Positions 1-8,750 of a DNA stretch of 64,000 bases are shown here, piece by piece. The notes beneath the pieces are model-generated. The model was not told the origin of the DNA, did no database searches, and was given only the letters and a program-made list of their open reading frames with translations. Position numbers and translations under genes: made by a program. Origin of the DNA: Gelria sp. Kuro-4 (lineage in GTDB: Bacteria; Bacillota; DTU030; DUMP01); NCBI RefSeq assembly GCF_019668485.1, contig NZ_AP024619.1, positions 1,301,001 through 1,365,000 of the forward strand. The letters run 5' to 3'. The stretch's first letter is position 1. Each line of letters opens with the position of its first letter.

Positions 1-274
1 CTACTATGCTGACAAGGTGCCGGCCGGTGCGTACCCCGGTTTGGACAAAGATGTCCCTGTCGTTTCCGTGGCCAACTGGATCTTCACCCGTGCGGATGTG
101 CCGGATGAGGTTGTTTACAACTTCGTAAAGGCCATGTACGAGAACCACGACGACCTGGTTGCTGCCCACAAGGTGGCTCAAAACACCACTCTCGAGAACG
201 CCCTCGACGGACAGACAATTCCGCTCCATCCCGGCGCCGAGAAGTACTTCAAGGAAAAAGGCGTCCTAAAATAG
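1..274 (+). CDS. TAXI-family TRAP transporter solute-binding protein, C-terminal part
   Basis: This is the last ~90 codons of a protein whose start lies outside the window; the frame is open from base 2. The end of the protein, with the segment IPLHPGAEKYFKEKG, is typical of the C-terminus of TAXI-type extracytoplasmic solute receptors, which capture small carboxylates outside the membrane for a TRAP permease. It is followed 90 bases later by a fused TRAP permease, the usual partner. The substrate cannot be read from this fragment. The downstream hydroxyacid genes suggest a hydroxy or sugar acid (inference). Confidence 0.8.
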   Translation, partial: YYADKVPAGAYPGLDKDVPVVSVANWIFTRADVPDEVVYNFVKAMYENHDDLVAAHKVAQNTTLENALDGQTIPLHPGAEKYFKEKGVLK

Positions 275-364
275 GCCGGCTGGGCGAGCCGAATCGTGCC
301 GAGTATCAAGCTGGGCGGCATTGGCCGCCCAGCTTCCGTGCGGAAAGGTTAAGGAGGCACTTGT

Positions 365-2335
365 ATGGCCAACGACCACGACAAGTTCAGCGTGGAGTCC
401 ATGACCGAGCAAAACGCGATCAACCTTGACGAACTCGTTAAGAAATACGACACCGAGTCAAGGTTCCGCAGTCTGGCGGGGTGGCAGGAAAAGGTCGCCT
501 CAGCAGTGGCGATCCTCTTGTCCGCATACCTCTTTGTCGCCAACTACTTCGGTAACGTTCCCTCCACCCAGCTGCGTTCAGCCGCGCTGGGCCTTAGCAC
601 CTTCCTGGTTTTCATGCTGTATCCTGCCAGCGGCAAAGCGAGCAAGACAAAGGGTGCCGGACCGGTGGATGTGCTGCTGGCGCTTATCAGCTCGGCCTCA
701 ATTCTTTACCTCTTCGTCAACTATAACGCCATTGCCACCCGGGGTGGCTTTGGTACGACCACCGACCAGGTCGTTGGTGCCGTGGCGATGATTCTGCTCT
801 TGGAGGCCGGACGCCGCATCGTGGGCAAAGAGCTGTCCATCATGGCAATCGTTTTCATGCTCTATGCCTACCTGGGTCCCCACCTGCCCAGCTTCCTGGC
901 CCACCGCGGCTACCCGATCACTCGCCTGATTGATCACATGTATATTTCTTCCGAGGGTATCTTCGGTATTCCTCTGGGCGTGGCCGCCACCTACATCTTC
1001 TTGTTCATTCTTTTCGGCTCTTTCTTGCAGGAGACCGGCCTGGGCGAGATGTTCACCAACCTGGCCATTGCCCTGGCCGGGGGCAGTCCGGGTGGGCCGG
1101 CGAAGGTGGCCGTCGTGGCCAGCGGGCTTCTCGGCATGATCAACGGAAGCGCGGCCGCCAACGTGGTCACCACCGGCACGTTCACCATCCCCCTGATGAA
1201 GAGCGTAGGCTACAAGCCCCACTTTGCCGGTGCCGTGGAGGCGGTGGCTTCTACGGGCGGGCAGATCATGCCGCCTGTCATGGGGGCGGCGGCCTTTATC
1301 ATGGCCGAGTTCCTGAACATTCCTTACGGCAAGGTGATGCTGGCCGCAGCCATCCCCGCCTTTCTCTACTACCTGGCGGTGTTCGTCATGGTACATCTGG
1401 AAGCGAGACGGCTGGGCCTGCAGGGGCTGCCGCGTGATCGCCTGCCTGATGTCTGGAAGATTCTCCGTGAGCGGGGGCACCTGCTGGTGCCGATCGTTCT
1501 CCTCATGTATATGCTCATCCGGGGCTACACGCCGATCTACGCCGCCAACTACAGCATCTTCGCCCTGATCGCGGTGAGTTTCCTGCGCCGGGAAACGCGC
1601 ATCACTTGGAAGGGATTCTTGAAGGCCCTGGAGGGTGCCGCCCGCGGATCCCTCAGTGTGACCATCGCCTGCGGCGTGGTGGGCTTTGTAGTGGGCGTGA
1701 TTTCGCTCACCGGCCTGGGCCTTATGGCGGCCAACTATATCATAACCCTGGCGGGTGGAGTGCTCTTCTTTACCCTGGTGCTCACGATGGTTGCCTCGAT
1801 CATCCTCGGCATGGGGCTGCCGACCTCGGCGTGCTACATCGTCACCGCGACGGTGGCGGTGCCGGCCCTTGTGAAGATGGGTGTTGCGCCGATCGCGGCG
1901 CACCTGTTTGCCCTCTACTTCGGCTGCCTCTCCGCCATCACCCCGCCTGTCGCCTTGGCGGCCTACGCCGGCGCGGGCATCGCGGGGGCGAACCCGAGCA
2001 AGGTGGGTTGGACGGCGACGCGTCTCGGCATCGCCGGCTTCCTGATTCCTTTCATCTTTGTCTACTCACCGGTTCTGCTGCTGGAAAACGCCACTGTCCT
2101 GCAGGTGCTCTGGTCGGTCCTTACCGCTTCGGTGGGTGTCGTCAGCCTGGGGGCCTCCGTCATCGGGTTCATGTACGACAACCTTAACAAGATTCAACGG
2201 CTGATCCTGTTCGCGACGGCCCTACTGCTGATCGATCCCGGCCTTCTTACCGACTCCGTCGGGATTGGGCTCTTACTTGTGATTTACCTGTGGCAGCGCA
2301 GGAAAAAGGCGCGCTCCGTCGCTGCTTCCGTTTAG
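365..2335 (+). CDS. TRAP transporter permease, fused small and large subunits (TAXI type)
   Basis: A 656-residue, very hydrophobic protein with many predicted membrane spans. Its length fits the fused DctQ-DctM architecture used by TAXI-TRAP systems: an N-terminal small-subunit-like part to about residue 170, then the large DctM-like part. Conserved-looking glycine-rich segments include GGQIMPPVMGAAAF near residue 300 and ILGMGLPTSACYI near residue 480. These resemble the family's ion and substrate channel region. An AAGGAGG site at 351-357 supports the ATG at 365. It would use a sodium or proton gradient to import the ligand delivered by the upstream receptor. It is probably cotranscribed with the lar/uxa-like genes that follow. 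Confidence 0.9.
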   Translation: MANDHDKFSVESMTEQNAINLDELVKKYDTESRFRSLAGWQEKVASAVAILLSAYLFVANYFGNVPSTQLRSAALGLSTFLVFMLYPASGKASKTKGAGPVDVLLALISSASILYLFVNYNAIATRGGFGTTTDQVVGAVAMILLLEAGRRIVGKELSIMAIVFMLYAYLGPHLPSFLAHRGYPITRLIDHMYISSEGIFGIPLGVAATYIFLFILFGSFLQETGLGEMFTNLAIALAGGSPGGPAKVAVVASGLLGMINGSAAANVVTTGTFTIPLMKSVGYKPHFAGAVEAVASTGGQIMPPVMGAAAFIMAEFLNIPYGKVMLAAAIPAFLYYLAVFVMVHLEARRLGLQGLPRDRLPDVWKILRERGHLLVPIVLLMYMLIRGYTPIYAANYSIFALIAVSFLRRETRITWKGFLKALEGAARGSLSVTIACGVVGFVVGVISLTGLGLMAANYIITLAGGVLFFTLVLTMVASIILGMGLPTSACYIVTATVAVPALVKMGVAPIAAHLFALYFGCLSAITPPVALAAYAGAGIAGANPSKVGWTATRLGIAGFLIPFIFVYSPVLLLENATVLQVLWSVLTASVGVVSLGASVIGFMYDNLNKIQRLILFATALLLIDPGLLTDSVGIGLLLVIYLWQRRKKARSVAASV

Positions 2336-2405
2336 AGACGCGGCCGCGGGCGGATCGGCGCCCGGCTGCCCAGCTGCCCGACTTTGTGCGCGGGAGGTCG
2401 TAAGA

Positions 2406-3683
2406 TTGCGTATCGAGGTGCCCTTCGGAAAGGAAAAGCTCGGGTTCACTGTTCCCGATAAGAACCTCCTCGGGGTTGTTGTCCCGCCTGCGGTTCCTAC
2501 GGTGAAGCCGGAGGAGGCGGTCCGCGCCGCGCTGGCCGGGCCGATAGGCTCGCCGCGGCTCAGGGAAGTCGCCCGCCCCAGGCAAAAGGTGGTCATCGTT
2601 CCTACCGATATCACCCGCAGCCTGCACGAAGAGATCATCCTGCCCCTCCTTCTGGAAGAACTGAACGCCGCCGGGATACCCGACAGCGACATTACGCTGG
2701 TGATCGCCAACGGCACGCACCGGCCCAACACGCGGGAAGAGTGCGTGGCCATGTATGGGCAGGAGGTCGTCGACCGGCTGCGCATCGTCAACCACTCAGC
2801 CTACAACGAGTCAGAACTTAAATACCTTGGGAAAACGCCGTCCCGGGGGATTCCGGTTAAGATCAACCGCATCGTGGCGGAAGCGGACCTTAAGATCGCG
2901 ACCGGGGTGATTGAGCCGCACCTCTTTGCGGGCTACAGCGGAGGAGTCAAAAGCATAGCCGTGGGGGTGGCGGGCGCTGAGACCATCGCCGCCACGCACA
3001 ACGTGGACATCCTGGACGATCCACGGACGCGGCTGGGGGTGATCGAAGGCAATGTCTTCCGGCAATTCCTGGAAGAAGCGACCGGTTTCGTGAAGCTCGA
3101 CTTCGTCGTCAACGTAGTCCTTAACCCACAAAAGGAGTTCGTGCGGGTGGTGGCCGGTGATCCGGTGGCGGCCCACGCCGAAGGGGTGCGGGCGGCGCGC
3201 CTGGTTTACGAGGTTCCGGTAAGCCGGCCGGCCGACATCGTGATCGCCGCTCCCGGCTACCCCAAGGACCGCGACCTTTACCAGGCTACCCGCGCGGTCA
3301 ACACCAGCGTGTACGGCCCCAAGCCTCTGGTAAGGAAAGGCGGGGTTCTGATTATCCCTGCACCCTGCCGGGACGGCATCGGCCACGAGGGCTACCACAC
3401 CTGGATGAAGAGCGTTCACTCGGCGGACGAGGCGGCGGCGAAAGCCCGCAGCGAAGGCTTTGCCCCCGGCGAGCACAAGGTGTTCGTCCTCGCGCGCATC
3501 CTGCAACAGGCTGAGCTCATGATTGTAGGCTCGGCCATCCCGGACCAGACTCTGCGCGAGCTTCTTCTGACTCCGGTAGGGACCATGGAAGAGGCCCTGG
3601 AACGCGCGTTCACCAAGCGGGGGCCGGAGGCCACCGTGTGGGTGCTGCCCTACGGCGTTATAACGATTCCTGTTGTAAGCTGA
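2406..3683 (+). CDS. larA: LarA-family nickel-pincer racemase/epimerase
   Basis: A 425-residue protein of the lactate racemase family. Residues matching the Lactobacillus plantarum LarA cofactor site are all present: H105 in GTHRPNT, H172, K182 and H198. The spacings H-10-K-16-H equal those of H174-K184-H200 in the reference enzyme. LarA enzymes invert a 2-hydroxy-acid centre by hydride transfer through a covalently bound nickel-pincer nucleotide. The start is TTG, set by GGGAGG at 2392-2397. Family members act on several hydroxyacids, so lactate is only one possibility here. No larB, larC or larE cofactor genes are in the window, so the cofactor must be made elsewhere. Confidence 0.85.
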   Translation: MRIEVPFGKEKLGFTVPDKNLLGVVVPPAVPTVKPEEAVRAALAGPIGSPRLREVARPRQKVVIVPTDITRSLHEEIILPLLLEELNAAGIPDSDITLVIANGTHRPNTREECVAMYGQEVVDRLRIVNHSAYNESELKYLGKTPSRGIPVKINRIVAEADLKIATGVIEPHLFAGYSGGVKSIAVGVAGAETIAATHNVDILDDPRTRLGVIEGNVFRQFLEEATGFVKLDFVVNVVLNPQKEFVRVVAGDPVAAHAEGVRAARLVYEVPVSRPADIVIAAPGYPKDRDLYQATRAVNTSVYGPKPLVRKGGVLIIPAPCRDGIGHEGYHTWMKSVHSADEAAAKARSEGFAPGEHKVFVLARILQQAELMIVGSAIPDQTLRELLLTPVGTMEEALERAFTKRGPEATVWVLPYGVITIPVVS

Positions 3684-3768
3684 CCATGGCAGGCGCTGAA
3701 TTGGCGTGCAGAGAAGGGTGTTCCCGGCCGTCCCTGGGCCAGCACAAGGTACGCGGGGAGGACAGAAG

Positions 3769-4071
3769 ATGCGGGCTATAGTGATAACGGCGCAGGACAA
3801 CGTGGCCACTGCCCTGGAGGACATACCGGCAGGGGCGACGGTGAAGCTGCGGGTGGGGAGCGAGGAACGCGAGGTACAGGTACGGGCCGCGATTCCTTTC
3901 GGGCACAAGTTTGCCCTGCAGCCGATTCCGGCGGGCGGCGACATCATCAAGTACGGCGAGGTCATGGGTGAAGCCGCCGCCGCTATTGAACCGGGCGAGC
4001 ACGTGCATGTGCACAACGTGGAAAGCCGGCGTGGGCGCGGCGACCTGGCGGCGAAGGGCGGTGAGCGGTAG
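3769..4071 (+). CDS. UxaA-family dehydratase, small SAF-domain subunit
   Basis: A 100-residue protein matching the N-terminal SAF domain of altronate/galactarate-type dehydratases, with segments GHKFALQPIPAG and YGEVMGEA. In many bacteria this domain is a separate gene next to the catalytic subunit, as here. The start is ATG 3769 behind GGGGAGG (3755-3761). A longer reading from 3706 lacks such a site. The stop shares one base with the GTG start of the next gene, implying translational coupling. Role: probably the substrate-channel lid for the neighbouring catalytic subunit (family knowledge). The substrate is unknown. Confidence 0.82.
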   Translation: MRAIVITAQDNVATALEDIPAGATVKLRVGSEEREVQVRAAIPFGHKFALQPIPAGGDIIKYGEVMGEAAAAIEPGEHVHVHNVESRRGRGDLAAKGGER

Positions 4072-5228
4072 TGGAAGTCGCGGGCTATGTACGCCCCGGG
4101 GGCGGAATTGGAGTCCGTAATCACGTGCTCATTTTGCCGACGGTGGTTTGCGCGAGTGAAGTTGCCCGGCGGATAGCCGGTGTTGTGCCAGGCACGGTGG
4201 CGGTGCAGCACCAGCACGGTTGCGGGCAGATCGGCGCGGATTTTGAGCAGACAAAACGGACGTTGGTTGGCTTCGGCGCCAACCCCAACGTGGCCTCCGT
4301 GGTAGTGGTGGGCTTGGGCTGCGAAAAAGTGGCGGCCGAGCAGGTGGCCGCAGAGATGGCCGCCCGCGGCCAGAAGGTGGAGTTGGTGGTTATTCAAAAG
4401 GAAGGCGGCTCTCGCCGGGCGGTGGAGAGGGGTGTGGAGCTGGCCCGCCGGCTGGTCCAAGAGGCCGCGCGGGTGAAGACCGAGCCTGTTCCGGTGAGCT
4501 CACTCATCCTGGGGCTGGAATGCGGCGGCTCGGACGCCACCTCTGGACTGGCGGCCAACCCGGCGCTGGGCGTGGCTTCGGACCTCCTGGTGGCGGAAGG
4601 CGGCACGTCCATTCTTTCTGAAACCCCTGAGATCATGGGAGCAGAGCACCTGCTGGCCCGGCGCACCGTGAATGAGGGGGCTGCGGAGCGCCTCTGTGAG
4701 ATCGTTGCCCGGGTGGAGGAAGGCGCCCGCCGCATGGGCGTTGACATTCGCGGTGCCCAGCCGGCACCCGGCAACATCGCCGGCGGGATCACCACAATTG
4801 AAGAAAAGTCCCTGGGCTGCATCCATAAGGCGGGTACCGCTCCCGTCCAGGGCGTACTTGAGTACGCCGAGGCACCCCGGGGGCGCGGTCTCTGGGTGAT
4901 GGACACACCCGGCCACGACGTAGAGTCGGTGACCGGCATGGTTGCCGGCGGAGCGCAGATCGTTGTTTTCACCACCGGTCGAGGCACCCCCGCCGGGTGT
5001 GCCATCGCCCCGGTGATCAAGGTTACGGGTAACAGCCGCACTTTCCAGATGATGGAGGAGAACATCGACCTGAACGCCGGGACAATCATCGAAGGTACGG
5101 AAAGCATCGAGAAGGTCGGGCGGCGCATCTTCGACCTCATGCTGGCTGTGGCCGGAGGCAAGCTCACCAAGGCCGAACTACTGGGCCATCATGAGTTCGC
5201 CATAACCCGCATCGGCCCGACGCTATAG
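4071..5228 (+). CDS. UxaA-family dehydratase, catalytic subunit
   Basis: A 385-residue protein of the UxaA/GarD C-terminal family (altronate and galactarate dehydratases, also sulfolactate lyase SuyB). Visible signatures are GIGVRNHVLILPTVVC near the N-terminus, QHQHGCGQ near residue 45, a glycine-rich LGLECGGSDATSGL near residue 145, and TTGRGTPAGCAIAPVIKVTGN near residue 305. The family removes water (or sulfite) from a hydroxyacid using a metal. With the SAF gene just upstream it forms a two-polypeptide enzyme. Its position between two LarA-type genes suggests the epimerised product is its substrate (inference). Confidence 0.85.
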   Translation: MEVAGYVRPGGGIGVRNHVLILPTVVCASEVARRIAGVVPGTVAVQHQHGCGQIGADFEQTKRTLVGFGANPNVASVVVVGLGCEKVAAEQVAAEMAARGQKVELVVIQKEGGSRRAVERGVELARRLVQEAARVKTEPVPVSSLILGLECGGSDATSGLAANPALGVASDLLVAEGGTSILSETPEIMGAEHLLARRTVNEGAAERLCEIVARVEEGARRMGVDIRGAQPAPGNIAGGITTIEEKSLGCIHKAGTAPVQGVLEYAEAPRGRGLWVMDTPGHDVESVTGMVAGGAQIVVFTTGRGTPAGCAIAPVIKVTGNSRTFQMMEENIDLNAGTIIEGTESIEKVGRRIFDLMLAVAGGKLTKAELLGHHEFAITRIGPTL

Positions 5229-5239
5229 GAGGGCGGTGT

Positions 5240-6487
5240 ATGGAGTTTCCGCTCTTTTACCGGATTAGGCAAAGGCTGGAGTGCCCGGTGATTAAAGACG
5301 TGAAAAAAGCCGTCTTAAGTGCCCTGGCTACTCTGCCCCTGGAGGACAGAATCCGGCCGGGGGCCCGGGTGGCCATCACCGCCGGCAGCCGCGGCGTTGC
5401 CAACATCCAGCTAATTCTAAAGACGGTCGCTGCGGCTGTCCGCGCAGCCGGGGGCGAGCCCTTCCTGGTACCGGCCATGGGCAGCCACGGCGGGGCGACG
5501 GCAGAGGGGCAGCGGGCCATACTGGCGAGCCTTGGAATCACCGAGGAAAGCGTGGGTGCTCCGATCCTTTCTTCCATGGAGGTTGTGGAGATCGGACGGA
5601 CGGAAAAGGGCGTCCCCGTCTATTTTGACAAGAACGCTTGGTCGGCCGATGCCGTCTTGGTGGTGAACAGGGTCAAGCCCCACACGGGTTTTCGGGCGGC
5701 CAACGAGAGCGGCCTGGTAAAGATGATCGCTGTGGGGCTGGGGAAGGAAAAAGGCTGTACCGCTATGCACGAGAACGGCCTGGCAGAGACTATCCCGGCG
5801 GCCGCGCGCGTGGCGCTGCAGGCGGCGCCCATCATCGGCGGGTTAGGGATCGTGGAGAACAGCAGGGAAGAAACGGCCGAGATCAGAGCGGTTCGAGCCG
5901 AAGAGCTCTTTGCCGTGGACGCCGAGCTATTGGTTAAGGCCAGGGCATACCTGCCGCAGCTTCCCTTCGCTGCGGTTGACGTGCTGCTCGTGGATGAGAT
6001 GGGTAAGAACATCAGCGGTACCGGGATGGATGTGAACGTTATCGGGCGGATGTATAAGCTGGGCGAACCAGAGCCCGAGCGGCCGCACATAAAGCGCATC
6101 GCGGTGCTGGATCTCACCGCGGCCTCCCACGGGAACGCCCTCGGCATGGGTTTGGCCGACGTGATTACCAGACGTTTCTTGGCTAAGGTGGATCTCAAGG
6201 CCACGTATGCCAACGTCATCGCCGCCGGCGTCCTCGAGCGCGGGCGCACGCCGGTGAGCGTGGCGAGCGACCGTGAGGCGCTGCGGGTCGCCCTTGCCTC
6301 CATTCCCGGCCTGAGGCCGGAGGAGGCGCGGGTGGTGCGGATCAAGAACACTCTGGAGCTCGAGGAACTCCAAGCATCCGCGGCCTTGCTGCCGGAAGTG
6401 GAGGGAGATCCCAACCTGGAAATCGTGGCCGGGCCCGAAGCGCTGCCCTTCGACGCCGAAGGCAATCTCTTAGAAAGGAGACCCTGA
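5240..6487 (+). CDS. LarA-superfamily nickel-pincer isomerase-like protein (DUF2088)
   Basis: A 415-residue protein of the LarA superfamily, divergent from the one at 2406. It keeps a putative pincer set: H83 in GSHGGAT, H148 in VKPHTGF, K161, and H177. K and the last H are again 16 apart, while the middle H to K distance is 13 instead of 10. This matches proteins often labelled nickel-pincer-dependent isomerase of an uncharacterised group. AGGAGGG at 5227-5233 sets the ATG. It follows the dehydratase by 11 bases and abuts the dehydrogenase gene. Activity and substrate are unknown; a second epimerisation in the same route is plausible. Confidence 0.78.
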   Translation: MEFPLFYRIRQRLECPVIKDVKKAVLSALATLPLEDRIRPGARVAITAGSRGVANIQLILKTVAAAVRAAGGEPFLVPAMGSHGGATAEGQRAILASLGITEESVGAPILSSMEVVEIGRTEKGVPVYFDKNAWSADAVLVVNRVKPHTGFRAANESGLVKMIAVGLGKEKGCTAMHENGLAETIPAAARVALQAAPIIGGLGIVENSREETAEIRAVRAEELFAVDAELLVKARAYLPQLPFAAVDVLLVDEMGKNISGTGMDVNVIGRMYKLGEPEPERPHIKRIAVLDLTAASHGNALGMGLADVITRRFLAKVDLKATYANVIAAGVLERGRTPVSVASDREALRVALASIPGLRPEEARVVRIKNTLELEELQASAALLPEVEGDPNLEIVAGPEALPFDAEGNLLERRP

Positions 6488-7465
6488 GTGAGAAAGAAAG
6501 TAGTTGTCGTTCAGAAGGTGCACCAGGCAGGGCTGGACCTCTTGGCCCAGGAAGCCGAGTGGGTGCTGGCACAGGACCCGGCGCCGGAGAAGCTGGCCCA
6601 AGAAGTGGGCGACGCGGATGCCATCCTGGTGCGTACCACCCCCATCACACGGCAGGTCTTAGAGGCTGCGCCCAAACTAAAAGTCGTAGGGCGCCACGGC
6701 GTGGGCGTGGATAACATCGACGTGAAGGCGGCTACGGAGCTCGGCATAGCCGTGGTGTATGCGCCCGGCTCCAACACCCTGGCGGTGGCCGAGCATACGG
6801 TGATGCTGATGCTCGCCCTGGCCAAGAACGTGTTCGTAGCCGACCGGGAGCTCAGGGAGAAGCACAACTTCGCCGCCCGGTTTACTGTCCCCAGCGCCGA
6901 GCTCAACGGGAAAACCCTTGGCCTCATCGGGTTCGGCAAGATCGGCCAAGCGGTGGCCAAGCGCTGCGCCCTGGGGCTGGAGATGCGCGTGATCGCGTAC
7001 GATCCTTATCTCAACGAGGAGGCCGCAAGGGCAATGAACGTCACCCCTGTGGCTTCCGTGGACGAGGTTCTTGAGCAGGCGGACGTCGTGAGCCTGCACG
7101 CTCCGGCCATTGCGGAGAACTATCACCTGATCGGCGCGGAGCAGTTGGCGAAAATGCGCCCGCACGCCATTTTGATCAATACGGCGCGCGGACCGCTGGT
7201 GGACGAAAAAACCCTCTACGAGGCCCTCAAGGCCGGGAAGATCGCCGGAGCCGGTCTCGACGTCTTCGATCCCGAACCGCCGGCGGCAGCTAATCCCCTT
7301 TTTTCCCTGCCCAACGTCATCGTTACCCCACACATGGCCGCTCACACGGAGGAGTCCCTGCGGCGCATGGCCAGCTGGGCGGCGGAAGGAATCTTACAGG
7401 TTTTGCGCGGCGATTTTCCCACGCGCATCTACAACCCCGAGGTCTGGGACCGCCGGCGCCGATAG
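6488..7465 (+). CDS. D-2-hydroxyacid dehydrogenase (NAD-dependent, SerA-like)
   Basis: A 325-residue enzyme of the D-isomer-specific 2-hydroxyacid dehydrogenase family. The dinucleotide motif GLIGFGKIGQAVAKR lies around residue 145. Asp at about 172 after the second strand suggests NAD rather than NADP. The catalytic set is R234 (NTARGP), E263 (DPEPP) and H282 (TPHMAAH). It starts with GTG immediately after the TGA of the previous gene, with an AGAAAGGAG site. There is no ACT domain, so a biosynthetic SerA role is less likely than interconversion of a hydroxyacid and an oxoacid in the operon's pathway. It ends just before a bidirectional terminator. Confidence 0.88.
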   Translation: MRKKVVVVQKVHQAGLDLLAQEAEWVLAQDPAPEKLAQEVGDADAILVRTTPITRQVLEAAPKLKVVGRHGVGVDNIDVKAATELGIAVVYAPGSNTLAVAEHTVMLMLALAKNVFVADRELREKHNFAARFTVPSAELNGKTLGLIGFGKIGQAVAKRCALGLEMRVIAYDPYLNEEAARAMNVTPVASVDEVLEQADVVSLHAPAIAENYHLIGAEQLAKMRPHAILINTARGPLVDEKTLYEALKAGKIAGAGLDVFDPEPPAAANPLFSLPNVIVTPHMAAHTEESLRRMASWAAEGILQVLRGDFPTRIYNPEVWDRRRR

Positions 7466-7478
7466 TTATGCAGCAAAC

Positions 7479-7508
7479 AACCCGGGTCAAGCACCCGGGT
7501 TTCTTGTT
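7479..7508. terminator. Bidirectional terminator between hydroxyacid operon and thioesterase
   Basis: AACCCGGGT (7479-7487) pairs perfectly with ACCCGGGTT (7493-7501) around a 5-base loop. T-rich bases follow on the plus strand, and the minus strand reads GTTTGC after the hairpin. Convergent genes end on both sides. Confidence 0.8.
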
Positions 7509-7975
7509 GAAGAACTGTTTTGCTCTGCGTCATGCTCGCCTGGGGCTCCAGGTCCCCGGTCAGGCTCTTCGCTGTCCGGTCCCGTGACGATGAAGGTGCC
7601 CTTGCCTTTGGCGACCAAGTCGCCTGCACACTTGATTTCGGTTTCCGCCATGATCAACCGATGTCCCTGGTAGACAGCCCGCCCGGAAGCCGCAAGCGTG
7701 GTGCCGGGAAACACCGGCTGGAGATAATTCACGGCCAGCTCCACGGTAACCACCCTTACCTTTAAGGTGCGCAGGGCTATCCCCATGCTCATGTCGGCCA
7801 AGGCGGCGAGAACCCCACCGTGGCACGTGCCGTAAGTGTTAAGCAGGTCACCGGTGACGGGAAGGCTCAAAACAGCCCCTCCTACCGTCAGGTCGACGAC
7901 AGTGGTTCCAAGGAAACGAAAAAAGGGAGTGTCGGTGAACTTGCGGCGGATATACTCCAGCCAGTGCGCGTCCAT
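7487..7975 (-). CDS. PaaI-type hotdog thioesterase
   Basis: A 162-residue single hotdog-fold protein. The segment GTCHGGVLAALADMSMGIAL carries the HGG-x(6-7)-D/E pattern of PaaI acyl-CoA thioesterases, followed by the VTVELAVNYLQPV strand typical of the fold. It would hydrolyse acyl- or phenylacetyl-type CoA esters in the cytoplasm; the substrate is unknown. The start at 7975 is supported by AAGGAGG seven bases upstream on the minus strand. An upstream ATG 13 codons earlier has no such site. The tail after about residue 135 is rich in polar and acidic residues and probably disordered. It converges with the hydroxyacid operon. Confidence 0.85.
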   Translation of the reverse strand: MDAHWLEYIRRKFTDTPFFRFLGTTVVDLTVGGAVLSLPVTGDLLNTYGTCHGGVLAALADMSMGIALRTLKVRVVTVELAVNYLQPVFPGTTLAASGRAVYQGHRLIMAETEIKCAGDLVAKGKGTFIVTGPDSEEPDRGPGAPGEHDAEQNSSSTRNPGA

Positions 7976-8077
7976 TTGTGTCCTCCTTACCCGCAGGGCG
8001 GCTGCCGCCTGCACGCTCTTAATGAAAACCGCACAGCGCTTCCCAAGTCATCAGCGCAAGTATTCGCGGCTGATGTG

Positions 8078-8529
8078 TTTTTTTCCTTTGCCGTAACCTT
8101 CAACGGCAAAACGGCGCACTCGGCGGGCGCGCCCTGGACCGGCCGCAGCGCGCTCGACGCGGTGGAGCTCATGAACGTGGCCACCAACTACCTGCGTGAA
8201 CACTTCTACTTTACCCACCGGATGCACTACGTCATCGTTGAAGGCGGCGAAGCGCCGAACGTGGTGCCCGACCGGGCCACGGTGTGGTACTTTGTCCGCG
8301 ACACCGACGACCGGGTGGAGGCCCTCAGGCCGACTTTGAGGCGATGAAGAAAGAGTATCCGGCCGTGGCTGATTACCAGTCCTATCTGGAGATCATGTTT
8401 AAAGAAGCGGGCAAACCCGTTGCCCCGCCGGTAGGGTTCCTCTCCGAGATGATGAAGAAGTATCGCTCCAAAATGGCACCCTTCTACCTGACACCTGATT
8501 GGTATGAGGGGCCGATTGTAACCCAATAG
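8078..8529 (+). pseudogene. Remnant of an M20-family amidohydrolase (AbgB-like)
   Basis: Translation from about 8078 gives FNGKTAHSAGAPWTGRSALD, then MHYVIVEGGEAPNVVPDRA. This is the dimerisation-domain signature of aminobenzoyl-glutamate or amino-acid amidohydrolases. The N-terminal metal-binding half is missing, since no start or upstream homology is visible. Near 8335-8347 the frame stops and the similarity resumes in another frame as QADFEAMKKEYP, which fits the C-terminal part of such enzymes after an internal deletion. The last ~50 codons, to 8529, I do not recognise. Loss of the 5' end, a frame change and an internal deletion mark a decayed gene. Confidence 0.6.
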
Positions 8530-8604
8530 CGCCCGGCCATAGAGCCTCACCTGGTGCACGAGCTCCTGCGTGCACAGCTTTTCTCCGCGTAGAGTCGTCC
8601 TCCA

Positions 8605-8638
8605 CCGCCCCCACCGCTTGGCCGGGGGCGGCCTTTTT
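8605..8638 (+). terminator. Rho-independent terminator after the M20 remnant
   Basis: CCGCCCCC (8605-8612) pairs with GGGGGCGG (8624-8631), followed by CC and five T. A smaller perfect hairpin (GTGCACG 8554-8560 with CGTGCAC 8569-8575, then AGCTTTT) lies just upstream. Together they isolate the downstream ATPase gene. Confidence 0.75.
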
Positions 8639-8750
8639 ATGTTTGGCGCTTCCCCCCCTGGCAACCCCTGGCGCAGCGCTTCCGCGCGTGGTCTGCCACC
8701 TTTTTAACAAATCTCGGCGGCTCAGACTTTGGCAGGAAAGTAACGGAGGT

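Noticed and set aside
698-1903. A 401-codon minus-strand frame opposite the TRAP permease
   Set aside because: Composition dominated by His, Asp and Arg as expected for the antisense of hydrophobic codons; no motif.
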